In this document: positions 14,801 to 26,800 of the stretch, piece after piece
Layout of the letters: each line of letters opens with the position of its first letter
Position numbering within the stretch: position 1 is the first letter of the stretch
DNA from: Pipra filicauda
Lineage: Eukaryota > Chordata > Aves > Passeriformes > Pipridae
Assembly (NCBI RefSeq): GCF_003945595.2
Contig: NW_024103862.1
Span: 1,350,501-1,414,500 of the forward strand
Direction of reading: 5' to 3'
DNA: 64,000 nt
The notes under the pieces: generated by a model
Told to the model about the DNA's origin: nothing
Database searches by the model: none
What the model saw: the letters and a program-made list of their open reading frames with translations, nothing else
Position numbers and translations under genes: made by a program

Positions 14801-16399
14801 AGAAAGAGCACTGGAACAGAAGAGTGAGAGCCCTCACGCTGCTCTGATAGTGCTAGAGGCTACCATATTGTTACAACAAGAATGAGGAAATTGATACAGA
14901 GGCACTGAAGAAACAATGGAGAAGCAAACTCAATGCAGGAAATTTTAACTCAGCAACTATTGCCTCACTGGAGGCTTCTCTGTTTCGTGTAGGCGCTGCC
15001 ATACTCTCTGCAGCACAGTCTTTTTTCACTCCCTGCAGAGAATTAGTAGCACAGCCCATAGCCAGCAGAGAATGTTGCTTCACAAAACGTAGGGATGAAA
15101 GCATACACCACCACATGACAGCACATGCACACCTAGGTGTCCATGAAAGCCTTAAAAGTCCACAGCTTTCTCCTCCAAACAAGAGCCGCTTCCTTCTTTT
15201 TCTCAAAGCATAAATTAGTAGAATTCCTAAAGAGCAGAGACCTGCATAAAAAGTTATTACATATTATTTTAATAAATATTCTATAGTTTTGCAATAGATC
15301 CATCTCCTTTATTTACCAAACTTATTTTCACTGGCACTTTCACAGTGAAGTGAAGAACTGGGCCTCATAAAGACACTCGAAACTTTCACGGAATGTTTTG
15401 AGAGGCTGTATGTGGGCCTAAGCCACCATGAAGGAACATGAAGAAAGCAATGCCACAAAGCGGGCAGCAGAGGTGAGAAAATGCAACAGATGAAACAGAT
15501 GGGAATCAATGTGTGCTTTCAACAAAACCATACTGCTTTCACAACAATCTCATGAAACGCAAAGGTAATATTCTGCCATCCTGCTCATCACACAGATTAT
15601 CTGATTACCTTCTCCCAAGGGGAACAAACCCCAAAAGGCACTTGTGGCACAACTCTCATACACTGCCTTTTGTCGCTCCTTGTTCTTTGTTCTCACAAAC
15701 ACTAGAAAGGAAATTTTGGGTAAGACCTTTACGCAGTGTCTTCTACAACACAGATGAAAACCTATTAAGAAAGGATGCCCATACACATCACCTTTTCTAT
15801 CCTCAAGTTTTACTTCATCTGCAGACCCATCATCCGCTACTGATCAGTTCTCTTCTCATATGCCAGCATGTGTGAAATGGAAGCCAATACATTTATTCCT
15901 GTAGCTTTTTCTCTTCTATCATGATCCAGTAAACGTACCAGCAGTACAGCCTATTTTATCTCCTTGAATGTTGACAATTCCCAGGAACGTTCTCATGGTG
16001 CTCCTCTATGCAGACCACATACGGCATCCTAATTCAAGGCACTACTCCTAAGTCAAGCGTTGGGCTCCACAGAGGCCCCCAATGAACCCACCAACAAATA
16101 CCTCCAACAGAACTGAATGCACTTCAGGCTGGGATTCAAAATAATTCTGCCAATCAACATAATCAGCATACTGTGCACTCTACTAAATTCACCAGAAACG
16201 GATGGCTGAACAACTGTGCACACATGTACACGGTCAAGCCAAGTTTGTTTGACTTGGCAACTCAATAACACAGAGAATCAGCTATTACCATGCGACTGTC
16301 CTTGGCTTAAGACATGCTTTGGGGCAAGCTCTACAAACTTTGAAGGAGGTATATTACAAAAAGGAATCTGCAGAAAGGGAAAACAGAAAAAAAAAAAGC
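5830..16399 (-). other. PDE7A intron 1, middle part (no gene seen)
   Basis: More than 10 kb of AT-rich sequence without a recognisable exon, RNA gene or intact repeat. ORFs of 60-124 codons (7506-7880, 11746-12120, 14871-15206, 15513-15875) have no family resemblance and are within chance expectation. A few A-runs are present (for example near 6461 and 6825). Confidence 0.55.
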
Positions 16400-16577
16400 T
16401 AGAAAGAACAATCCTTCATCTATCTAGCAAGGGCAAAAGGACTCTAGCCCATAAGTTGGCGGGCCTGATAAGGAGGGCTTTAAAATAGGTTTGAAGGGGG
16501 AAGGGGTTGAAACTGGGCTCTCCAGTAAGGAGCCCAAGGGTGGACAACCCAAGTTAAGAGTCAAATCAGCAGCCCAG

Positions 16578-17290
16578 CTGAAGTGCATTTACACCAATGC
16601 ACGCAGCATGGGTAACAAACAAGAGGAGCTGGAAGCCATCGTGCAACAGGAAAGCTGTGATGTAGTCGCTATCACGGAAACGTGGTGGGATGACTCGCAT
16701 GACTGGAGTGCTGCCATAGATGGCTACAAGCTCTTCAGAAGGGACAGGCAGGGTAGGAGAGGTGGAGGGGTAGCTCTATATGTTAGAGAGTCTCTTGACT
16801 GTAGAAATTGAAGTCAGTAACAATAAGGTTGAGTGCCTGAGGATCAGAATCAGGGAAGGCCAACAAGGCTGATATCCTGGTGGGAGTCTGTTGCAGACCA
16901 CCCAACCAGGATGATGAGGGTGATGAATTATTCTACAAGCAGCTGGCAGATGTCTCAAAATCGCCAGCCCTTGTTCTTGTGGGTGACTTTAACCTGCCGG
17001 ATGTTTGCTGGGAACTCCACACAGCGGAGAAGAGGCAGTCTAGGAGATTCCTAGAGTGTGTAGAGGATAATTTCCTGCTCCAGCTGGTAAATGAGCCTAC
17101 CGGGGTGGAGCCCCGCTAGACCTCCTGTTCACAAACAGAGAGGGGCTGGTGGGAGATGTGGTGGTCGGTGGACGTCTGGGGCACAGTGATCATGAAATAA
17201 TAGAGTTTTCAATACTCAGGGATGCAAGGAGGGCCGTCAATAAAACCTCTATGTTGGACTTCCGAGGGCAGATTTCGGCCTATTCAGAAG
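16578..17290 (+). pseudogene. CR1 ORF2 endonuclease region, broken
   Basis: This is the APE-type endonuclease of CR1, the enzyme that nicks target DNA for target-primed reverse transcription. The opening LKCIYTNARSMGNK block starts at about 16578, and the catalytic-type ITETWWDD follows. The reading frame stops at 16809. A different frame then carries GDFNLPD at about 16982. After another stop at about 17117 the SDHEIIEF block appears near 17184. The three characteristic endonuclease blocks (TETWW, GDFN, SDH) are therefore all present but in separate frames. It is an inactive relic. Confidence 0.9.
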
Positions 17291-17859
17291 ACTAGTCCAG
17301 AGTGTACCCTGGGAAACAACCCTTGAAAACAAAGGGGTCCAGGAGGGATGGACATATTTCAAGAAGCAAGTTTTGAAAGCACAGGAGCAGGCTGTCCCAG
17401 TGTGCCAAAAGGCAAGCTGGCAGGGAAGACAACCAGTCTGGCTGAACAGGGAGATTTTGAAAGAAATTAGGGTAAAGAAGAGAGCCTACTGATTATGGAA
17501 GAAAGGGCTGACTACTCAGGAAGAATTTAGGAATATAGTTAGGTCATGTAGAAAGAAAATTACAGACGAAGGCACAACTTGAACTGAATCTCGCCACCTC
17601 TGTGAAGGATAACAAGAAGTCCTTCTACAGATACATCAACAGCAAAAGGAGGGGCAAGGAAAACCTCCATTTGCTGGACACGCGCAGGAATATAGTTATC
17701 AAAGATGAGGAAAAGCTGAGGTATTTAACACCTTCTTTGTCTCAGTCTTCAACAGTAAGACAGGTTGTCCTGAGGACAGCTGGCTTCTGGAACTTGTAGA
17801 AAAAAATAAGAATCTGAACAGCCCCCCTGTAATCCAGAAGGAAACAGTTAGGGACCTAC

Positions 17860-19298
17860 TGAGCTGCTTGGATCCCCACAAGTCTATGGGACCAGATGGG
17901 ATCCACCCAAGGGTGATGAGGGAGCTGGTGGAAGAGCTCACCAAGCCACTCTCCATCATCTACCGACAGTCCTGGCTCACTGGGGAGGTCCCAGATGATT
18001 GGAAGTGGCGAATGTCACGCCAATCCACAAAAAGGGCCAGAAGGAGGACCTGGGAATCTACAGGCCCGTCAGCCTGACCTCAGTGCCTGGCAAGGTTATG
18101 GAGCAGATCATCCTCAGTGCAATCACACAGCACCTACAGGATGGACAAGGTATCAGACCCAGCCAGCAGGGGTTTAGGAGGGGCAGGTCCTGTCTGACCA
18201 ACCTGATCTCCTTTTACGATCAGGTGACCCGCCTGGTGGATGAGGGGAAGGCTGTGGATTTAGTCTACCTGGACTTCAGCAAAGTCTTTGACACTGTCTC
18301 CCACAGCATACTCCTGAAAAAGCTGGCAGCCCACAGCTTGGACAGGGGCACTCTGTGCTGGGTTAGGAACTGGCTGGAGGGCCAGGCCCAGAGAGTGGTG
18401 GTGAACGGTGCTGCATCCAGTTGGCAGCCGGTCACCAGTGGTGTCCCCCAGGGATCAGTGTTGGGCCCAGTTCTGTTTAATCTTTACTGATGATGATTGA
18501 GTCCATCATCAGCAAATTCGAAGACGACACTAAGCTGGAGGGGAGTGTCAATCAGCTGGAAGGCAGGAGGGCTCTGTAGAGGGACCTGGATAAGTTGGAG
18601 AGTTGGGCTGATTCCAACGAGATGAGGTTTAAGTGCCAGGTCCTGCACTTTGGCCACAACAACCCCAGGCAGTGCTACAGGCTGGGACAGAGTGGCTGGA
18701 GAGCAGCCAGGCAGAAAGGGACCTGTGAGTTTGGATTGACAAGAAGCTGAACAGGAGCCAGCAGTGTGCCCAGGTGGCCAAGAAGGCCAATGGCATCCTG
18801 GCCTGGATCAGCAACAGGTCCAAGGGAGTGATTCTTCCCCTGGACTCAGTGCTGGTGAGGCCACACCTGGAGTGTTGTGTCCAGTTCTGGGCCCCTCAGT
18901 TCAGGAAGGATACTGAGATGCTGGAGCAGGTCCAGAGGGGAGCAACAGGGCTGGTGAAGGGACTCAAGCACAAGTCTTATGAGGAGAGGCTGAGGGAGCT
19001 GGGGCTGTTCAGCCTGGAGAAGAGGAGGCTCAGGAGAGACCTCATCACTCTCTACAACTCCCTGAAAGGAGGTTGTAGCCAGGTGGGGGTTGGTCTCTTC
19101 TCCCAGGCAACTATCAGCAAGACAAGAGGGCATGGTCTCAAGTTGTGCCAGGGGAGGTTTAGGTTAGATATTACAAAGAATTTCTTTACAGAGAGGGTAA
19201 TCAGACACTGGAATGGGCTGCCCAGGGAAGTGGTGGATTCTCCGTCCCTGGAGGTTTTTAAGAAGAGACTGGATGTGGCACTCAGTGCCATGGTCTAG
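17860..19298 (+). pseudogene. CR1 ORF2 reverse transcriptase region, broken
   Basis: Reverse transcriptase of the CR1/Jockey clade. The KSMGPDGIHP block lies at about 17880. After a frameshift near 17995 the reading continues with [17 protein letters not shown], the [16 protein letters not shown] block and [14 protein letters not shown] up to a stop at 18488. A short deletion follows. The active-site block near 18517 reads FEDDTKL where the family has FADD, so the two aspartates remain but the small residue before them is changed. The C-terminal part (18774-19298) runs 174 codons in yet another frame, ending in the usual [21 protein letters not shown] segment. The frameshifts mean it cannot be made as one protein. 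Confidence 0.92.
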
Positions 19299-19710
19299 CA
19301 ACTGCAGCGGTAGTGGATCAAGGGTTGGACTTGATGATCTCGGAGGTCCCTTCCAACCCGGCTGATTCTATGATTCTATGACAGTTATCTGACATCATCC
19401 TGAAGCACTTACAACTTTAAAACTAATGTGTCTTTATCTATTGTTCATTCTGACCAAAAGCTTCTAAAAACTTATGGTAAATGATAAAGTTGACCTAATA
19501 AGTACAATCTAATAAGTATAAACTTCTTGCTTAGAAAGATCAAGTGAAAGCAACAAATATTCCCAAAATTGTTATATTTAGGATATTATTTTGTCCTGTG
19601 ATTTGATGGACACAGGGCAACATGGTAGCAAATGGTACAATAAATATAATTTTTTTCTCCTTTCTGAATCTATGCAGCACCCAGCATATCCTTATTCAGT
19701 TACCATCTTT

Positions 19711-19790
19711 TCATATATATATCTATATATTTATTTTCATATGTGTGTGTATATATATACACACATATACACTCACTCCCACATAAAAAC
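19711..19790. repeat. Imperfect TA/TG/CA microsatellite
   Basis: Alternating TATATA, TGTGTG and CACACA blocks form a degenerate purine-pyrimidine alternating tract. The left (tgtgtgtata) and right (tatacacaca) halves are partly inverted complements centred near 19755, so a cruciform or hairpin is possible. Confidence 0.75.
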
Positions 19791-22700
19791 ACACACTAGC
19801 AAGCCTTTTAGGTATGCTAAACAATTCTCAAAGACAAATGACAGGACTGATCCTTATGTTCTCACACATTTCATTTATAAACTGTAACAAACATAGCTAC
19901 ATTCCATTAAAAAATGCATAAAGATGCTTTCAGTTTTACATGAAAATAACCTTTCATTTGAACGTTATTTCTAAATGTACTACTCATATAGATGAGAAAA
20001 ACAAAAGACTTCATATTTTGAAGTCTATTAACCCAAATTTTGAAATTGGATGTTTTACAGTTAAAAAATAAGAATATAGATTCTTTTGACTTAATGTACT
20101 TCATCAAGCATTTGTTCAAAAGTTAACAACAGTCCTTTTAAAGTGTTCTTTCTACTGAGTCACATCTATACAATATCTGAAATACACTGAACCATGGATT
20201 CATCTAATAGAGATGAAATTACAGATTTTGAAGCTCTGTGAAGAAAAAGAATATATAAAAGATATGGGTGCACAATGCTTCTTTGGGAGTACTAAAAATC
20301 TGATATAGTGCATTAGTTAATTCAAATAACACCAGGGAATTATTCAGCCCCCTCCTGTTTGAGAAGAAAGTGAAATAATTCAACACAGTTGTCAGCGTTC
20401 TGGACATTCCTCCAACTGCAATGGAAACAACTTGAGTCAGTGTTGCCACACACTGTGCGGCCCCTGCCTGCACATTCCTGTTCCTTCCCCTGCACCAGCA
20501 CTCCTCAGATCCTGCAAGAAAGCCAAGGAGAGACAAAGCAGCAGAAAATTACTGCTACAAAAATTAAAGGGCTTTCTGCTACTCCAGCTCGGAAAACCAG
20601 CTTTCTGCAGGGTCAGAGGAGTGCAAATGTCAGCACTAGAGGAGTAAAGATTTACAGCTAAAAGCAATTACTGCACAAGCCATACTGCTTACGCTACACC
20701 AAAAGCACTTTGCAACTATGACTGCAGACATTAAATAAAACTCTTACCTGAAAAAGAATTTCCATTTAAAATAGGAATAGTAATAAAAACTGTGGCTCCT
20801 GTCAACAGTAATCATCAACATCCAAGCAACAAGCACAGCATTACAAAGTGTCAAACAAGGCAGAATTAAAGAAATTAACCTCCTATTTTTCATGACACTT
20901 TAAATACAAAAACCATTGTACTTAACTTTAACAATCTTAATTTGAGGTGTGTCAGAAACAAAAAAACTTCTGTAACATGTTTTATTACACTAAGAAACAA
21001 ACTCAAGATGTATTCTTCAGCTTATCGACCTTCATCTCCTCCTACCCTAATCAGACTCTCTGCCATGTTTACCATAAGAAAAAAAATCTGATCTCCTGGA
21101 TCGCAAATGGCTTTCAATACAATCAGATTTTTCAGCATATAGCTCTTCCTACACTGTGTTCTCATAAAATACAACAATATTAAGAAGAAAAAAAACTTAC
21201 ACTTCATTAGTCATAATAGTCTTATTTATTCAGCCAATCATGAATAATAACTTCTTCTCTGATGCTCTCAAATCATCTTTCCTACAAATCTCACGAAAAT
21301 AGATTAGCTTTGTAGTGCACAGTTGATTATTTCACTTACAGTCTATTGTATCAAAAGGTGACAGGTGGAGAATTTTAAGCAAGGGCCTTTTATTAAGACA
21401 AAAAAAACATCCCTTCAGACCTCAACTTAAGCTGGAAGGGCACTGGCAATAACATAGTGCCATAGTATCACACAAAAAACCACAAGGTAACCATAGCTTC
21501 AACCATTCAAAGAAGCCTTTCTCCTCCTTAAAAGGGCCTAAAGCTCAGTACAGATCACAAAGTACAAGTCCAACACGTTCCCCGCAAGCAAAAGTTCAGG
21601 AATTTAGTACCTGCAATTTGCTATGTTTAACTTCTAGTCTTCATTTATGGGGGGTTGCAAAATTCTTGCAATAACCTGAAGTGACAAAGATATAAGCAGG
21701 GGGACTATACGCAGAAGAGAACTAATATCCTTTTTGAAAACAGAAGGGAAAAAAACATTGAGGGGACAACAACGTTTTTAAAGTATTTGTGACATTCTGA
21801 GTTTCTCAAGGTAAAGAAACTCAAGATGAATTTTTTTTTAATTCAGGTCATAAAGTTTTCCCATTTCCTCTGTCAAATTGTGAGCTATATACTAGATGTT
21901 TTATCTAGACAAAGATATAATCAGTTTATTTTGTCCAAATGAAAACAAGTTAGGAAAAGCTGACTAAATATACTGTATAAATTTAGTAAAAAATGCGGAA
22001 ATTCCTATTATCACCACACTAAAGAAAATGTAGCTCAGACTTTACAACAGAAGAAATGACTACAAAACTCCATAAAATTACTCTCTGGATCTCTCATAAT
22101 AAACAAGAACATCAAAGAAAACTCAACTTTACTTCCATACATAGATATTTGTTATTTACCTGCTTCACACCACGCTTGCAGCTGGAAAAAAAACTACAGA
22201 TTTTTCTTTGCCCAATACCAGAAAGAGCTCAATTATTGCAGTTGCTGAAATCTAAAGTCTAAAATTCCACAGATAATAATCAAGGAAATTTAAGTACTCC
22301 AGGCTCTTTGAAAACTGGTTACAGGACTCTACCATTCCAAAAGAGAAGATAAGGCACTACTGACAAGACACACACCCCTGTCACACATACACATTTCAGG
22401 AGATTACTGTGGCACATGAACTTTACTGGAAAGTTTAAGAAAATGGAAGTACAAGTTCATGCCTGACTAAATGTGAAACCTTCTCCTCAGCACACCATTA
22501 ACTGCGACATCAATATATGGAGCAAATTAGCTACAAACACAAAGCAAGAAGTAACACAGGCCAGTGTCACTCCTGCCATGACAACTACTGTTCCTCCTCT
22601 ACCAGACCATAATATTCTACATCTTTTTTGCAAGTGTATTAACTTTTTGTGATCTAGATGTATAACTGAGTCCCTCCTGAAATCACTTGCCACCATCCTA

Positions 22701-23739
22701 CCACCACATGTAACTCCATTTTTAAGACAACTAAGAACCATCACATCAGACAGAAATCTCACACAAAGTTACTACACCTTTCCTGTTCCACCTACAGAAC
22801 TCTCAAGCTTCCCATTATAACTTTTCCCTCACAGCCTTGGAATAGGTTCCTGTATCTTTTCCTTTGACATTTTTTACCCCTCGGGATAGAACTGACCCCT
22901 TGTCCTAAAGGGGGCAACACGGTGTGTTTCGCATGTATTAAATATCCAGTTTTACTAGTCAGAGTTGCCTCCAGCTATGTCTGTTATTGGGGGGCAGAGA
23001 GAGAGATAGGAAAAAAATCCCTATCACCGGTAAAGGAAACAGTCTCTTTCTTTCCACATATCTCATCTGGCAGAAAGGAGTGGAAGAAATAGTAAAATAT
23101 TCTGCTAATACAGAGCTTTCTTTATTATTCTCATTGCAGCATACCCTTTCTGATGCTCAGGCAGGCAGAGGAGGAGGGCCTGCTGCAAATCTTGGCTCCT
23201 TCACAAATTCAGCTAGGAGATGAGAAAAGAATTCACCCTCTACCTTGCGATGAAAAGCAGACTCCAAGAATCTCTTTAATTATAATTATTGTGGGAGTGT
23301 GGTCAGAAAGATAATAAATAGGATTGCCATATCAAAGGTGTACAAGAGAGGGGGAAGTGGGAGGAAAACAGGAGTCAGACTGCTGTAACAGAAGTAAAAA
23401 ATTCTCAGGGTATGGAAGAGAGGAGGGCAGGGAAGGTGAGATAACAGCCACAAATTTATTTTCAACCAGAAAGAAAACAAAATATTTGGCTACAAATTCC
23501 TTTCAATACACCTAGGATGCAAACATACAAATAAACAATTCCCCAACTAAACTGTAAAACCCAGTTTCCTAGAACTGCATTTTTCTAATAAAATATTTTG
23601 TCTTTGGCCGGTTGCCTTGCTGGATTACACAGGGTGCTTATTTACACTGCAGTTACTTGTTAATGACATAATCAGAACAAACTGAGGAAAACTTCACATC
23701 TAATGAAAGACAAACACTTCCAAGTTTTCCTATGAGGAT

Positions 23740-23830
23740 TTCTGTGCATAACTCTGAACCGGAATTTGAGAGGCCTGGGTTCAATTCCTGGTCCCAGACA
23801 CATGTTTCCTGTAAGACCCTACATGCATGT
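23740..23830 (+). mobile_element. Possible old tRNA-derived SINE fragment
   Basis: A Pol III B-box-like string (GGTTCAATTCCTGG at about 23779-23792) is followed by a TTTCCTGTAAGACC-type stretch. This resembles the head of amniote tRNA-derived SINEs, where the B box precedes a CTTCCTGTGTGACC-like body. Only about 90 bases are recognisable and no tail is seen. A chance B box is the alternative. Confidence 0.35.
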
Positions 23831-26800
23831 GCATGCCCACACCAAGTATTTCTATTTGCTTATACAAAAGAGTTTTCCTGAGGAGAATTGAACATTTCAT
23901 TTACCTGTGAATGCGCACAAAAGACTATTTGCACTCAATGCATTATGTAGTATGATTACTGAGATTAAGATTCAAGTTTTTAGCACGCCCATCCTCAGAC
24001 CTTCATTTACAAGGAACGGATATTTTGACAGAATACACTACGTTCCTTTAATTATATCATAAGATACATGAATTTGTATCTTACACACCCCACTGTACAA
24101 ATTCACATGTGGAAAGTGCTGATGTATGTTAGCTAAGATTTACACAGTAAAGGACAATCAAGTTACTTTGGTTTCACACTTTTGGGAGAAAAAAAAAAAA
24201 AAAGGCAAACCATCAAACTAATTTGAGCTGTCAAATTACTCACTATTTCCATGCAGGTTCAGTGAATTTGTAACAAAGGCAAATACAAATACAACACGTT
24301 TAGTCCAATCCAAAACGTGTTTCACATATCTGAGCCATAACCTAGCAGGACTTGGGAAATATAGCCATGAATCTGAGATTCGCAATGCCAGAAAACTACT
24401 GAATACATTCAGAAATCTACAACGTTAGCAGAAAACCAGTGGAATCTTGTAGATACCAAGTGATGAGGGAAACACAAGAAAACAGTAAGCCAGTGGTCAC
24501 CGACATGAGTAAGAATTGTTTTAACAAATCACCATTCTATTACCATGGGTTTCTTCCACCGTAGGCTTTGCAGAAAATAAAAGAATGGAAGAAATAGATT
24601 CAAAATGCAGACATCCTCAACACTGTTTTCCACAAGCCAAAACTGCAGAACAACAGATGTGTCGGAAAATTACATTATTTCTGTGATATTTTATTAACTC
24701 AAAATTGAGCATATTACCATATTGAATCACAATTAACCTAGTTTGGATGCTGTTGCTTTTCTCAAACAACCTAAAAAAAACAGCCTTACTTAGCAAATAG
24801 AGAGTTGTTTTAAGAAAAGCTGCTGAAACAGACATCCCATTCAAAACACTAATTCCAACAACCTGTATTTGCATCCTATTACTAGATAATTAGTTCATAT
24901 AGAATACTGAATATTCATATACTAATGCTGTCTTCTTGTAAAATTGTTTTATGGTTGAAATTCAATATTTCACAACTTAAAGGGCACAAAACTACAATCT
25001 CTTTTCAAACCAATTTCTCTTTAGAGATAGTACAAGAAAACTGAAGTTCATACAAAGCACAAAACATACTATTACACAATCTGGACAAAGAAGAATTGAC
25101 TTCTGGGGATTTAAGACAATCTAATTAAAGGGGAGTTTTAACTATTATTCTGTTTAGATATTACATAGACAATTACAGGTCATGAAATAAGCTGCTATGA
25201 TCTTTTGCAGAATGAAAGTACCAATGTTGCCTTACATTACAATATATGAAAAAGTTAATTGGTAATAAAACTCAGAGCATTTTAAAAATGAACCTCCACA
25301 TAAAATTACTGTAGTGCATGAAAGCCTCAATCAGAACTCGTCTGTGCTGTGTGTAGAATCAGTCTCTGCCTCTCATATGAATAGATGTAATCTCAGCAAC
25401 CAGACACAATAAATACAAGATGAAGGGAATGGCAAGCATAGCAGCAACACAGAAATAATTCCAGAGGCTAGGAATCACAACATGAAAATTATTTCATTAT
25501 TTCAACTCGTTAATTATTCATGCAGCAGAGATACAGGAAATGGCAGGAGAAAACTACTGAAAGAGCAAGCAATTGACAAACACTGATGAAGAGGTTTAGA
25601 AGGGTATAGAAGAAAAATTATGAAAAACAGTGGATAAGAAAAGAAAGGGGTTTAGGGTAAGGTTTCACATTCAGTAGTAGGGCCAACGTTAGGCATTCCT
25701 TCTGTTTCTCCACTCCTCATTATTCCTGGTCTAGCACTGTGGTGTACTGCTTCCTACTTACTAACAGTCACAATCATTTATGAAACTGTACTATGAGTCA
25801 TCCAAGGCTGAAAAATAACCTGATTAAAAAAAAAGGAAAAAAAAGACATTGACACAACTAAAAGGAAAACACAGGAGTAGAAATGAGCAGCTGCAACGGA
25901 AAAATAGGTCACGCCAACATTTCTCCCAGCAAAAAGGTGCAACCATGGAATTAAAGACCAATGTCTATGTTCAGACCATATAAATACACCTCTCAACTCT
26001 GCCTTGTAACTTGTCATGCTACATGCAGAGTAAAACATGTTTGGATCACATCAGGTAACAAATAGTGAAAAGTTACACAGCAAAAGGTGGCCAAAACACT
26101 TGGCTAATGTTGGGGAACACATTTTTCAGAAGTGTACACCTTTCACTGAAGAATCCACCGATGCAGGACGTTTCCAGTTGCTCTTAGCGACTTTTTTCTC
26201 CACTTCATCCTCCAAGTCAAATCTAGGATTCCATGCGCACGATCTACAGTCTATTGTTCAGGTGTATAACATATGAGAAGTCACAAAGTATGATGCTATA
26301 TTGCTTAAATGCATGAAATGGAGAAGGAATGAAGAAGAACAATGAACTGGCTTATCAAACATGAGGACCAGTACATGGTGCACAGTAATACTTGGTGCTT
26401 CAGGTGGAGACAGTGTCTACCTTTCTGAGACTCAAAGGGAGTCTCCTATTATGTGCTCCACTCCCTCTTCATGCAATTTCATCATTAGGAGACATCTTTA
26501 CCATCATCAATGTCAATCATTTCAGGACAAAACAAGAACTTTACTTCCATTCAGACATTGCTATTAGATACTACTGATGTCATTTTTGGAGGAACTGAAG
26601 AAACTGCAGAACCAGTTGCAAAGCAGAGGGAGAGAAATGAGTCAAAAATAGCAGGTTAGGCCAAAGTTCTCTTATTCATTTATGATATGTTTATGTCAAT
26701 TCAGCTTGGAGGGTGGGGGGAGTGCAACGCAGGACAATTTAAAAGTGTTTGCAGCCATATTTGTGAAGAGGTTTTCATTATAAACCCTTATTCATAAAAA

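Larger units (their letters stand above)
16400..19382 (+). mobile_element. CR1 LINE, 5'-truncated, about 3 kb, coding parts broken
   Basis: The element keeps the region just before ORF2, most of ORF2 (endonuclease then reverse transcriptase) and the 3' end with two ATTCTATG octamers at about 19364-19379. A full CR1 is about 4.5 kb, so the 5' third is missing. The GC content and sense reading frames stand out from the surrounding AT-rich intron. The endonuclease and transcriptase pieces lie in several frames with stops, so the copy cannot encode a working ORF2 protein. It is inserted antisense to PDE7A. The 5' edge is uncertain by perhaps 40 bases; the 3' edge is firm. Confidence 0.93.

Noticed and set aside
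14871..15206. 111-codon minus-strand ORF
   Set aside because: Unrecognised, with no splice or promoter context; its length is compatible with chance in this much sequence.
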